64,000 nt of DNA from contig NZ_JACLZI010000030.1 of the NCBI RefSeq assembly GCF_014280935.1, positions 45,125-109,124 on the forward strand, written 5' to 3'. A model generated the notes under the pieces. The model did not search any database. It was not told the origin of the DNA and saw only the letters and a list, made by a program, of their open reading frames with translations. Positions within the stretch are counted from its first letter, which is position 1. Each line of letters starts with the position of its first letter. A program made the translations under genes and the position numbers. Positions 8,746 through 17,289 of the stretch are shown one piece after another. Origin of the DNA: Aquibacillus kalidii (GTDB taxonomy: Bacteria > Bacillota > Bacilli > Bacillales > Amphibacillaceae).

Positions 8746-9470
8746 TAAGCTTCACCTCGACTGTTTAAAATTTCAGCTATATGCATCACCTTAACAGGTT
8801 TATTTTTCCGACTGATTCTTCCACCTATATTCATCAAGCAACCACCATCTGCCCCAATCAAAATATCAGCTTCTGTCTCTTCTATATGCTCTACCTTCTC
8901 ATCAACCATTTGTTCCGATATTTTCGGCATTTTTATAGAAAATGTTCCACCAAATCCGCAACAATCATGTCGATTTGGTAACTCTACCATCTCTAATCCT
9001 TTGACATGGCTTAATAGTTTGAGAGGCGCTTCCTTTACTCCCAATAATCTAGTCATATGACAAGATGTATGATAAGTCGCTTTAGCATGGAACTCAGCGC
9101 CTGTATCTTCTATATTTAAAACTTCCGTTAAAAACTGTGTTAATTCATACGTCTTTTCTTTTAATGCTTTTGCTTTCACTTGCCACTCTGGTTCATCTCC
9201 AAACAATGCTTCATATTCATGAAACATGTAAGCACAAGAACCGGATGGACTAACAACATACTCTGAATGTTCAAACGTTTGAATCATGTTCCGTGCTGCT
9301 GCTTTTGTATTTTTATGGTAACCACTATTGTAGGTTGGTTGTCCGCAACATGTTTGTGTTTCCGGGAAATCAACCTCACACCCAAACCGCTCTAATAGTT
9401 CGACGGTTGCTTTCCCTGCATTAACATAAAAAACATCCCCAAGGCATGTAATAAACAAGGATACCTTCAT
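8745..9470 (-). CDS. lutA: L-lactate utilisation CCG-domain protein LutA
   Basis: A 241-residue protein with two cysteine-rich CCG domains: TCCGQPTYN at residues 40-48 and DCCGFGGTF in the last third, ligands for the non-cubane iron-sulfur clusters of heterodisulfide-reductase-like subunits. First gene of lutABC. The ATG at MKVSLFITC follows GGGGAGGAGAAATA; an in-frame ATG seven codons upstream lies inside that ribosome site and is unlikely. The 357-base region upstream carries the promoter. Confidence 0.95.
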   Translation of the reverse strand: MKVSLFITCLGDVFYVNAGKATVELLERFGCEVDFPETQTCCGQPTYNSGYHKNTKAAARNMIQTFEHSEYVVSPSGSCAYMFHEYEALFGDEPEWQVKAKALKEKTYELTQFLTEVLNIEDTGAEFHAKATYHTSCHMTRLLGVKEAPLKLLSHVKGLEMVELPNRHDCCGFGGTFSIKMPKISEQMVDEKVEHIEETEADILIGADGGCLMNIGGRISRKNKPVKVMHIAEILNSRGEA

Positions 9471-9827
9471 TATTTCTCCTCCCCAAATCATGCTCCATTA
9501 GTTTTGTGTAAGGCTCTATTTTGAAACTTTTAATTGCTACCGATATACTATCATTTTGAAAATACATCAAACCGGATTGTATATATAAACCAATCCGCAC
9601 GTTTCTAATACTCTCTTTTTCACTTTGTTAGATTGTTCTTCTCATCCAGATTCACAGCGTCGGGTTGTACTAATCAAATTAAATAGTGCAAAATACGTGT
9701 TATTGTTAAGACGAATTAGGCTCAATTATGACAGCCCGCAAACAACAAATATGCAAGAAGAGCATTGTAAAAAGAAAAACCGCTATTATACGGTTCTATT
9801 TATCTGTATAACAACGGCTTCGTCTTG
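9471..9827. promoter_or_regulatory. lutA promoter region with an inverted repeat
   Basis: No convincing gene. On the minus strand TTGATG, 17 nt, TATATC forms a usable promoter for lutABC. Just upstream of it lies an inverted repeat CGGATTG-11 nt-CAATCCG (9573-9597), a candidate operator. Which regulator binds is unknown; LutR (GntR family) controls lutABC in Bacillus subtilis, but no lutR is in the window. Confidence 0.45.
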
Positions 9828-10589
9828 TTAGACCTTCATTAAGTTAAGAGACTTTTCCACTATTTGTTGAACTGTATTTGTATCAATACCGCTATCGGTA
9901 ATGATATGATCAATCAGATCAATGCCACCCAATCGAGAGAAGGCTTGGGCACCAAATTTACTATGGTCAATCATGATGTAGACACTATCCGCAATATCCA
10001 TCATCTTTCTTTTTATCCTCGCTTGCTGCTCATCGGATTCACTTATCCCACGTTCTAAATGTAATCCTTTGCAAGAAATAAAAGCTTTATTAACATGGTA
10101 AGAATCTAATGCAGATTCTGCCAACGGTCCAACATATGATAAAGATCCAGCTAGTAAACTTCCACCAGTTGAGATCACAGCTATGTTTTTCTTTGTGCTT
10201 AATTCCATTGCAACTTTAATTGAATTAGTCAGTACTGTTATCGGCATATTCGGTAAGGCTTTTGCCATATACCATGCTGTAGTACTTGCATCCAAAATAA
10301 TTTTGTCGTTTTCTACAACTTGCTTAACTGCCTCAAGTGCTATTTCTTTCTTTTCATTTACATTTGTTATTTCCCGTTCGGTATAAGGCAGTTCTATATC
10401 ATTACTTGGCGTTATACTAACCGCTCCACCATGACTTCTGGCTAGTTTCTTTTCTTTTTCTAGTTTTTCCAAGTCTCGGCGTATCGTTTCCTCTGTGACA
10501 GAGAATCTTTTACTTAATTCCGTTACCCGTACACTTTTTCGGTCATTCACTAGTTCAACAATTTTTTGTTGTCTCTCTGCAACAAGCAC
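9828..10589 (-). CDS. rhaR: DeoR-family repressor, probably RhaR
   Basis: A 253-residue regulator. The N-terminal winged helix (residues 6-57, RVTELSKRFSVTEETIRRDL) is the DeoR DNA-binding signature; residues 75-235 form the sugar-phosphate-sensing domain with ILDASTTAWYMA and LTNSIKVAMEL. It uses a GTG start after AGGGGACGAA. It follows rhaEW in the same direction, as the equivalent regulator neighbours the rhamnose genes in Bacillus subtilis (YulB/RhaR), so it probably responds to a rhamnose-pathway phosphate. The gene symbol rests on that context. Confidence 0.85.
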   Translation of the reverse strand: MLVAERQQKIVELVNDRKSVRVTELSKRFSVTEETIRRDLEKLEKEKKLARSHGGAVSITPSNDIELPYTEREITNVNEKKEIALEAVKQVVENDKIILDASTTAWYMAKALPNMPITVLTNSIKVAMELSTKKNIAVISTGGSLLAGSLSYVGPLAESALDSYHVNKAFISCKGLHLERGISESDEQQARIKRKMMDIADSVYIMIDHSKFGAQAFSRLGGIDLIDHIITDSGIDTNTVQQIVEKSLNLMKV

Positions 10590-10696
10590 TTCGTCCCCTA
10601 CTTTCGTTGTTTACTATCTTTGAAGTTTACTCAAACTGATAATTTAAAAATAGAAATATAAAGTTCAAGTACCGATTCAATTTGACTATATTTTAA

Positions 10697-10732
10697 TACT
10701 GGATAAGAAGTTTAGCAACTTCTCACCCAGTA
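10697..10732 (-). terminator. Hairpin between rhaEW and the DeoR gene
   Basis: TACTGG-3 nt-AGAAGTT, 4-nt loop, AACTTCT-3 nt-CCAGTA: a 6+7 bp stem with a symmetric internal loop, 14 nt after the rhaEW stop. The following minus-strand sequence is AT-rich without a long U tract, so partial termination or an mRNA-processing boundary is equally possible. Confidence 0.55.
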
Positions 10733-10745
10733 CTAGTTAGTCAAT

Positions 10746-12815
10746 TTATCTAGTAAACGCGGCTGCTACCCCTCCATCAACTGTGACCATACATCCAGTT
10801 GTCTTAGCAGATTTGGATGAAGCTAAGAAGGCAATAGATTCTGCGATGTCTTGAGGCAGAATATTTACATTTAAAATTGTTCTCTTACGGTAGTGCGCTT
10901 CTAAATCTTCTGTACCAATTCCATAAGAAGAAGCTCTTTCTTCTTTCCATTCAGAATCCCATATCTTCGAACCACGAATAACAGCATCTGGTAAGACAGA
11001 GTTAACACGGATTCCATATTGACCACCATCAGCGGCAATCGTACGAGCAAGGTGTACTTCAGCTGCCTTCGCTGTGCTATATGCTGCTGCATTCTTGCCT
11101 GCATAGATAGAATTTTTAGATCCAACAAACACCATATTCCCACCAGCTTCTTGCTCTTTCATCAATTTGAATGCTTCTCGAGCAACAAGGAAATAACCAG
11201 TAACTAATACCCCAATATTTAAATTCCACTTATCAAGTGTTGTTTCTTCAAAAGGGCTTGAACTAGCTAAACCAGCGTTGTTAACCACAATATCTAATCC
11301 ACCGTATGTTAACACTGTCTTTTGGATTGCTTGGATTACTTCTTCCTCTTTCGTTACGTCCATTTTTAATGCAACAGCACGATTGTCACCAAAACGCTCA
11401 TTAATTTCTTTAGCAAGCTCTTCGGCACCTTCTAGATTGATATCCGCAACTACGACATGTGCCCCATCTTGAACGAGACGAATACAAGTAGCACTACCAA
11501 TACCACCTGCACCACCCGTAACGAATGCTACTTGACGAGAGAAATCAGCCTCAGGTGGAGCAAGGCTTAACTTATAAAGCTCTAAAGGCCAATATTCCAC
11601 ATGATAGGATTCATTTTCATTAAGAGATACAAAGTTACCTAGAACAGTAGAACCGCTCATTACTGATATAGCTCGATGATACAAGGATTCACTAACGTTT
11701 GCAGCTGTCCAGTTTTTCCCCGTATTGATCATGCCTAGTCCTGGTATTAACACAACACGTGGCGCAGTTTCAGAAATGCTATCTCCTTCCGTTTTATTAC
11801 GTTCAAAATAAGCTACATACTCCTCTTTAAAAGCAGCTATACCTTCTTTAACACTTTCCATTAAGCTGTCCACATCTTTACTGTTAGGATCCCAATCAAT
11901 AAAAAGCGGAACACGTTTTGTGTGTACTAGGTGATCTGGACAAGCAGCACCGATCTGAGATAGTTCTTTTGCATCTTGGCTGTTTACAAAATTCAAAACA
12001 GTTTCACTATCATCATAAGTGACTATCATTTTCTTTTCTTTACTCACTTGACCACGAACGATAGGTAATACTTTTGCAAAAATCTCTTTTCTATCTTCTG
12101 AGGAAAGAGCTTGATACTTTTCTCCACCAAATAATGTTTCTCCTTCAGCTTTTGCGTTTATATAATCTTCTGCTTCTTGAATAATAGAGATCGTTTTGTT
12201 GTAGCTTTCTTCTGAAGTTTCTCCCCAAGTAACTAAACCATGTTTCTCCATAATAACAAGCTCAGCATTTGGATTTTGTTGTACACCTTCTGCTATCATC
12301 TTAGAAAGCTTGAACCCTGGACGAATGTATGGAACCCAGACAAAACGATCACCATAGATTTCCTTTGCAATCTCTTTGCCGTTATCTGCACATGCAATGC
12401 TGATAATTGCGTCTGGATGTGTATGATCTACCTGTTTAAATGGTAAAAATGCATGTAGCAAAGTTTCAATTGACGAACGAGGATGTTTCGCATCAATCAT
12501 GCAATGAGCTAAGTATGCTACCATTTCTTCATCAGACATATCTTCCCGTTCTAACAATGGTCGAATATCTTCCATTTTAAGTCCTGTAAAGTTCTTTGCC
12601 TTCATAGTAGCTAGATCAGATCCGCTACCTTTCACATACATTACTTCTACATCTTGACCTCGAAAATCTTTTTCCATTGTTTTTGTTGATGTATTACCGC
12701 CACCCCAATTTGCTACTGATCGATCTGATCCTATTAGGTTAGAACGATATACCAGTTCGGATAAACCGCTTTCAAAATCCCCTTTGTGATCCCACTTGTT
12801 TTGTACCAAATCCAT
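10746..12815 (-). CDS. rhaEW: Bifunctional rhamnulose-1-P aldolase / lactaldehyde dehydrogenase
   Basis: A 689-residue fusion like Bacillus subtilis YuxG. Residues about 1-230 are a class II aldolase domain (NWGGGNTSTK; metal-ligand block HAFLPFKQVDHTHPDA; MEKHGLVTWG) that splits L-rhamnulose-1-phosphate into DHAP and L-lactaldehyde. Residues about 425-689 are a short-chain dehydrogenase: NAD motif VTGGAGGIGSATC, NNAG, and catalytic YSTAK. It oxidises L-lactaldehyde to L-lactate. Ribosome site AAGGGGAGG. The product feeds lutABC downstream. A separate rhaD in the same cluster makes the aldolase step redundant. Confidence 0.94.
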   Translation of the reverse strand: MDLVQNKWDHKGDFESGLSELVYRSNLIGSDRSVANWGGGNTSTKTMEKDFRGQDVEVMYVKGSGSDLATMKAKNFTGLKMEDIRPLLEREDMSDEEMVAYLAHCMIDAKHPRSSIETLLHAFLPFKQVDHTHPDAIISIACADNGKEIAKEIYGDRFVWVPYIRPGFKLSKMIAEGVQQNPNAELVIMEKHGLVTWGETSEESYNKTISIIQEAEDYINAKAEGETLFGGEKYQALSSEDRKEIFAKVLPIVRGQVSKEKKMIVTYDDSETVLNFVNSQDAKELSQIGAACPDHLVHTKRVPLFIDWDPNSKDVDSLMESVKEGIAAFKEEYVAYFERNKTEGDSISETAPRVVLIPGLGMINTGKNWTAANVSESLYHRAISVMSGSTVLGNFVSLNENESYHVEYWPLELYKLSLAPPEADFSRQVAFVTGGAGGIGSATCIRLVQDGAHVVVADINLEGAEELAKEINERFGDNRAVALKMDVTKEEEVIQAIQKTVLTYGGLDIVVNNAGLASSSPFEETTLDKWNLNIGVLVTGYFLVAREAFKLMKEQEAGGNMVFVGSKNSIYAGKNAAAYSTAKAAEVHLARTIAADGGQYGIRVNSVLPDAVIRGSKIWDSEWKEERASSYGIGTEDLEAHYRKRTILNVNILPQDIAESIAFLASSKSAKTTGCMVTVDGGVAAAFTR

Positions 12816-12836
12816 TTCCTCCCCTTATGTTTTGAT

Positions 12837-12861
12837 AAACAAAGAATAACACACTTTGTTT
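12837..12861. promoter_or_regulatory. AAACAAAG inverted repeat before rhaEW
   Basis: AAACAAAG-9 nt-CTTTGTTT, 22-46 nt upstream of the rhaEW start. It shares the AAACAAA core with the repeats before rhaD and fucO and is a candidate operator for the DeoR-type regulator. Seen: repeat and position. Inferred: the binding protein. Confidence 0.45.
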
Positions 12862-13053
12862 TATTTTTGAATATCTTTTTTTAACTTTATTTACTTTTAT
12901 ATATATTATTTTCACTTTGGATATATGCATTTTTCATTTTACATACCACTGACTTAAATTCTAGCTAAGGATAAAATAAAAGCCTATGTTCATAACCATA
13001 GTTGCTTTTGACACAATTTCTATAGACTCTGCAGTAAGAAATTAGTTGCCGCT

Positions 13054-13172
13054 GCGGAAATTCACTACGCTTTCCGTGGGCTCGCGCTGAGCCTCCTCGG
13101 TCGCAAAGAACGCTCCCTGTGGGGTCTCAACGTCTTCGCTTTCCCACAGGAGTCTACGTGAATTTCCTCCGC
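13054..13172 (+). repeat. Dispersed structured repeat, copy 1 (type A, + orientation)
   Basis: A GC-rich element of about 119 bp in AT-rich surroundings. It begins GCGGAAATTCAC, contains CGCTTTCCGTGGGC, GCCTCCTC, GCAAAGAACGCTC and an internal hairpin (CCTGTGGG ... CCCACAGG), and ends with the complementary arm GTGAATTTCC plus TCCGC. Copy 3 near the window end has the same order of blocks. It lies in the 847-base gene-free gap between rhaD and rhaEW, paired with copy 2. Confidence 0.85.
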
Positions 13173-13349
13173 TCAGTGCATATGATTGTAATATCAATGT
13201 ATTATAATGCGTAATTCAATCCATTTTTCTACGATAGTTAATCAGAGCAAAAAGTAACAATATAATAGTTGATATTTGCTTTAGAATTAAGAATCCTATG
13301 ATAATTAGTTATTACTGTTCTTAGCGTTAGAAAATCTATCATAAGTGTA

Positions 13350-13520
13350 GGCAGAATACGGAGACTCCTCGAAAATATAACCCGATTTTCTTCGTGCGAT
13401 GTATCGCTTCCGTAGCATTTCTTGTCCTGTGGAACAGCACGAGGCGAAGATCCCGGAAGAGCGTTCTTTGCGTCAAGGGAAGGCTTGAGGCCGTGCCCAC
13501 GGAAAGCGGAGTATTCTGCC
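13350..13520 (-). repeat. Dispersed structured repeat, copy 2 (type B, - orientation, interrupted)
   Basis: Begins GGCAGAATACGGAGACTCC and ends with the exact complement GTATTCTGCC; between them are GAAGATCCCGGAAGAGCG, GAGGCCGTGCCCACGG and other blocks of the family read on the minus strand. Compared with copy 4, 59 extra bases (13370-13428) interrupt it, with TCCT at both ends of the insert. Open frames crossing this element are not credible genes. Confidence 0.8.
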
Positions 13521-13620
13521 GGAACGAGTTCAAGCACACATTCAAAGGTTCTAATAAGTTACTAGTGATTTTATCTCCACTATGCAATTAAAAAACAACA
13601 AAGTTTACGTAAAGAACCAT

Positions 13621-13655
13621 ATAAAAAGAAGCAAGAGTTTCTTCCTCTCACTTCT
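13621..13655 (-). terminator. Terminator of rhaD
   Basis: On the minus strand AGAAGTGAGAG, a 7-nt loop, CTCTTGCTTCT (11 pairs, two of them G-U), then five T, just past the rhaD stop codon. Confidence 0.75.
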
Positions 13656-13662
13656 CAGATAG

Positions 13663-14505
13663 TTACAAATAATTTTTATTTGGTTCTACATTAAACGCTT
13701 TTGCTAAGTCTGCTAACTGTTGATCTGTTATATCTTGACTAATTCCACCACGATGAGCACTTGCTAACATATATACTTGTGCAGCCTTTTCAGCTGTTTC
13801 AATTAATCCAAACGTTTCATCAATTGATTCACCGGCCCCAAATATACCATGGAACGGCCAAATTACCAATCTAGCATCTTCCATTTTTTCTGCAGTAGCT
13901 TTCCCAATTTCGTTTGTACCAGGTACCATCCATGGTAATAATCTAATCCCCTCTGGAAAGACGACAATACATTCTGTACACATCTTCCATAGCGTTTTAC
14001 TAAAGCTTTTCTCATCTAATTCATGTGTAAATGTCATGGCAATTATATTTGTTGCGTGTGTATGCATAATAACACGATGTTTTTCGTCTTGACGTAGTCT
14101 CGCAATATGACTTATAAAATGAGATGGAAGTTCACTTGTTGGTTTACCGTCACCAGTAAGACCCCAAAGTAACTCCACTGCATCTCCATCATTAGTTACT
14201 TTAAGGATCCCTAAACACTCAGCAGGATTACTTTTTACGTTTTTGAAATACTTTCCAGAGCCTGTAACGATGAAGTATTTATTTGCTAACTCTACTACAG
14301 GGAAGTCTAAGCTAATCGTACGTAAAACACGTTCTGGATTTACATAACCAATTACTTCGTCTTCCTTTAGAATATAACTAATATTTCCTCCATTACGTTC
14401 ATCCCAACCTAGTCTCCACATGTTATAAGTCGTTTCCATCATTTCTTGCACGAAAGGCGCATTGACAACTAACTGATCTTGTTCTAATTCTTGTATAATT
14501 TTCAT
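13663..14505 (-). CDS. rhaD: L-rhamnulose-1-phosphate aldolase
   Basis: A 280-residue class II (zinc) aldolase cleaving L-rhamnulose-1-phosphate to DHAP and L-lactaldehyde. Visible blocks: [15 protein letters not shown] near residue 32, [12 protein letters not shown] for phosphate binding, zinc ligands in MHTHATN near residue 150, and [10 protein letters not shown]. Length matches E. coli RhaD. It has its own upstream region with a long inverted repeat and its own terminator, so it is probably monocistronic. Its activity duplicates the RhaE half of rhaEW. Confidence 0.94.
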   Translation of the reverse strand: MKIIQELEQDQLVVNAPFVQEMMETTYNMWRLGWDERNGGNISYILKEDEVIGYVNPERVLRTISLDFPVVELANKYFIVTGSGKYFKNVKSNPAECLGILKVTNDGDAVELLWGLTGDGKPTSELPSHFISHIARLRQDEKHRVIMHTHATNIIAMTFTHELDEKSFSKTLWKMCTECIVVFPEGIRLLPWMVPGTNEIGKATAEKMEDARLVIWPFHGIFGAGESIDETFGLIETAEKAAQVYMLASAHRGGISQDITDQQLADLAKAFNVEPNKNYL

Positions 14506-14587
14506 CTATAAACATCCTTCCACACGGATTATTTTTATTATTATTTGTTTTCCTACCTTTATTTTACCAAAAAACAAAATCAAATAA

Positions 14588-14623
14588 ACAAAAACAAACA
14601 ATATAATATTTGTTTGTTTTTGT
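14588..14623. promoter_or_regulatory. 13-bp perfect inverted repeat between fucO and rhaD
   Basis: ACAAAAACAAACA, a 10-nt AT spacer, then the exact complement TGTTTGTTTTTGT. It lies 18 nt past the fucO stop and about 80 nt before the rhaD start. AT-only stems make poor terminators, and the CAAAAACAAA core recurs upstream of fucO, so an operator for the DeoR-type regulator is the better reading (inference). Confidence 0.5.
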
Positions 14624-14640
14624 GTTTGTCTATATTGTGT

Positions 14641-15789
14641 CTAAAGGATTTCGTTAAACATGCTAATTACTTCTGCTTTTGTTGGTTGGAAAGGATTACC
14701 TGGTGCACAAGCATCTTTCATCGCAAATTCAGCCAATTTGTCAATGTCCACATTATCCACACCGATTTCAGATAACTTACTTGGAATGCCAACTTCTTTT
14801 GATAATTGCTGAATTGCTTCGATTACCTTATTTGCACATTGTTCATTCGTTTTATCAGCTACATTAATACCTGCTGCTTTTGCAATGGCACGGAACTTAG
14901 ATGGATCTCGTCTAGCATTTTCCCTTTCCACTATCGGTAATAGCATTGCATTACAAACTCCATGCGGTAGGTCATAGACACCACCTAGTTGATGTGCCAT
15001 TGCATGCACATAGCCAAGTCCAGCATTATTGAAAGCAACACCGCCTAAGAACATCACATAAACCATTTGCTCTCTCGCTTCCAAGTCTTTTCCATCCCGC
15101 ACAGCACGTGGTAGATAATTAAAGATAATCTCTACAGCTGCTAGAGCAGTTGCATCAGTCACTGGAAATGCACCCGGAGTAACAATTGCTTCAATCGCAT
15201 GTGTTAGAGCATCCATCCCAGTTGCAGCAGTCAAATCTGCTGGTTTATTAATCATTAGCGCTGGATCATTAACAGAAATAGTTACTAAGCTGTTCTTATC
15301 TACCATTACCATTTTTACTTTTCTTTCTTCATCTGTAATAACATAGTTAATTGTATATTCAGCAGATGTTCCTGCTGTTGTATTTACAGCTACGATTGGA
15401 ACTGATTTATGTTTTGTTTTTCCTACACCTTCAAAATCTCTAACGTTCCCTCCATTTGTAACAACTAATCCAATACCCTTCGCTGCGTCCTGTGGAGAGC
15501 CTCCGCCAACGGATACAATAAAGTCACATGAATGTTCTTTAAATACAGATACACCTGTCTGCACATTGTTAATCGTAGGATTTGGTTTTACCTCGTCATA
15601 AACGATGTATTCAACGTTAGCCTTATCTAATTGGTCCAATACCCTTTGAACAATCCCACTTTTATTTAAAAACTTATCCGTTACAACTAATGCTCTTTGA
15701 AACCCTAGCTCCTCAATGAATGGCGCAACATCCTCTAAACAACCTCTCCCCATTAAGTTAGTGCTTGGTACATACAATACTCTACTCAT
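14641..15789 (-). CDS. fucO: Lactaldehyde reductase-like iron alcohol dehydrogenase
   Basis: A 382-residue group III, iron-dependent alcohol dehydrogenase. The NAD-binding motif VGGGSPQDAAKGIG lies near residue 95. The iron-ligand segment AMAHQLGGVYDLPHGVCNA lies around residues 260-280. In this locus the expected reaction is reduction of L-lactaldehyde to (S)-1,2-propanediol, which regenerates NAD+ when oxygen is scarce. The ATG at MSRVLYVPS follows GGAGGCGAATAGT; an earlier in-frame ATG overlaps that ribosome site. The substrate is inferred from context. Confidence 0.88.
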   Translation of the reverse strand: MSRVLYVPSTNLMGRGCLEDVAPFIEELGFQRALVVTDKFLNKSGIVQRVLDQLDKANVEYIVYDEVKPNPTINNVQTGVSVFKEHSCDFIVSVGGGSPQDAAKGIGLVVTNGGNVRDFEGVGKTKHKSVPIVAVNTTAGTSAEYTINYVITDEERKVKMVMVDKNSLVTISVNDPALMINKPADLTAATGMDALTHAIEAIVTPGAFPVTDATALAAVEIIFNYLPRAVRDGKDLEAREQMVYVMFLGGVAFNNAGLGYVHAMAHQLGGVYDLPHGVCNAMLLPIVERENARRDPSKFRAIAKAAGINVADKTNEQCANKVIEAIQQLSKEVGIPSKLSEIGVDNVDIDKLAEFAMKDACAPGNPFQPTKAEVISMFNEIL

Positions 15790-15894
15790 ACTATTCGCCT
15801 CCATTATAATTTGCTCATTAATTCACAAAAATATTGTTCATTAGTGAACATGTTGTTTATACTTTTATTTTATTCTCCATTCCATCATTAGTAA

Positions 15895-15935
15895 ACAAAA
15901 ACAAAGATTATTATTCTGTTTATTTTTGTTTTTGT
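15895..15935. promoter_or_regulatory. CAAAAACAAA inverted repeat upstream of fucO
   Basis: ACAAAAACAAA-19 nt-TTTGTTTTTGT, about 110-145 nt upstream of fucO, with the same half-site as the repeat before rhaD. A second short palindrome, TGTTCA-4 nt-TGAACA (15835-15850), lies closer to the fucO start. Both are candidate operators. Confidence 0.45.
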
Positions 15936-15961
15936 GACTAAATGTTGACAAATATATTACT

Positions 15962-16003
15962 AGACAAAAAAACTAATGGAAATTTCCATTAGTTTTTTTG
16001 TCT
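15962..16003. terminator. Perfect 42-bp palindrome, terminator of rhaBA
   Basis: Two exactly complementary 21-base halves without any spacer. The arm runs AGAC, seven A, CTAATGG, AAA; its mirror supplies seven T, so the transcript from rhaA (stop codon 5 nt away) gets a stem plus U tract. A terminator is the simplest reading. The unbroken symmetry is unusual. Confidence 0.8.
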
Positions 16004-16008
16004 GTAAT

Positions 16009-17265
16009 TTAATCTCTTGTAGAGAGTATTTCTTTTTCGTATGATTTTACATCTTTAAGCCAAGATTCTTTTACTGGTACTCCCATCTTTTCACAATAAT
16101 AGTCCCAGATAGCTCCAAATGGATACGTTTTAAATTCTTCCATTATCGCTAAACGTTCCGTAAAATTGCCCTCTTCTTGTAATTGTTTTAAATGTTCATT
16201 TGGAACTAGTAATGCATACAATAATGACTTGATCATGTTACGAGTTCCTATTGTCCAGGCTGCAACACGGTTAATACTCGCATCAAAAAAGTCTAATCCA
16301 ATCATCACTTTGTCTAATGCATCATTACGTACAATCTCTAGACCAATTTCTTTTAATTCATCGTCTAAAATAACTACATGATCACTATCCCATCTTACTG
16401 GTCGAGAAACATGTAAAGCTAGCTTTTCACTGTAGAGTAACATCGCTGAGATTTTATTAGAAACCATCTCTGTTGGATGGTAGTGACCAGTATCTAGTAA
16501 GCAAAGTTTGTTGTTCTTTAAAGCATATCCCATATAAAACTCATGTGAGCCAACCACATATGCTTCAGAACCAATTCCAAATAGCTTACTTTCGACAGCA
16601 TCTATATTATACTTTTCATCTATTTCCACCTGGAAGATTTCATCTAATGAATTCTTCAATCTTTGTCTTGGTGTTAATCGATCACTTGGAATATCTTTAT
16701 ATCCATCTGGTATCCAAATGTTTGTAAGTGCCGGCGATCCCAACTCTTTCCCAAAAAACGCAGCAATTTCACGACTAGCAATACAGTGTCTAATCCAGAA
16801 ATCACGAATATCTTTATCAGGATGTGCCAAAGTTAAACCATCATCTGCCTTAGCGTGTGAAAATAAAGTCGGATTAAAGTCTAAACCTATCCCTTGTTCC
16901 TTCGCCCAGTTAACCCATTTTTCGAAGTGCTTTGGCTTTAATTCATCACGTTCCACTACTTCGCCATCTGTTTCTGCATAAATTGCATGTAAATTAACAC
17001 GATGTTTCCCAGGGATTAGTGATAAAGCTATTTCGAGATCACTTCTTAATTCTTCTGGTGTTGTAGCTTTTCCTGGGTAATTACCGGTTACATCAATTCC
17101 ACCAGAAAGTTCTTGCTGGTTCACCTCAAACCCACCTACGTCATCACCTTGCCAACAATGGATAGAGATAGGAACACTTTTTAATTTTTCTAGTGCCTCG
17201 TCTACATTAACTCCCCACTTTTCATACTCTTTTTTTGCCAATTGATAATTATCTTTAATAGACAT
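16009..17265 (-). CDS. rhaA: L-rhamnose isomerase
   Basis: A 418-residue enzyme converting L-rhamnose to L-rhamnulose, first step of the pathway. Family blocks include the start [51 protein letters not shown] and [11 protein letters not shown], which carry the metal-binding Glu, Asp and His residues. Length equals that of E. coli and Bacillus RhaA. It starts 24 nt after rhaB with AGGAGGAA, so rhaB-rhaA form one transcript ending in the 42-bp palindrome. Confidence 0.97.
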   Translation of the reverse strand: MSIKDNYQLAKKEYEKWGVNVDEALEKLKSVPISIHCWQGDDVGGFEVNQQELSGGIDVTGNYPGKATTPEELRSDLEIALSLIPGKHRVNLHAIYAETDGEVVERDELKPKHFEKWVNWAKEQGIGLDFNPTLFSHAKADDGLTLAHPDKDIRDFWIRHCIASREIAAFFGKELGSPALTNIWIPDGYKDIPSDRLTPRQRLKNSLDEIFQVEIDEKYNIDAVESKLFGIGSEAYVVGSHEFYMGYALKNNKLCLLDTGHYHPTEMVSNKISAMLLYSEKLALHVSRPVRWDSDHVVILDDELKEIGLEIVRNDALDKVMIGLDFFDASINRVAAWTIGTRNMIKSLLYALLVPNEHLKQLQEEGNFTERLAIMEEFKTYPFGAIWDYYCEKMGVPVKESWLKDVKSYEKEILSTRD

Positions 17266-17289
17266 GTAATATTCCTCCTATTATATGTG

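Noticed and set aside
9625..9831. 68-codon frame between the DeoR gene and lutA
   Set aside because: No ribosome site, odd composition, and it occupies the region that must hold the lutA promoter.
13238..13591. Open frames on both strands over repeat copy 2
   Set aside because: They cross the structured repeat and its insert, lack ribosome sites and resemble no protein; the repeat explains the open frames.
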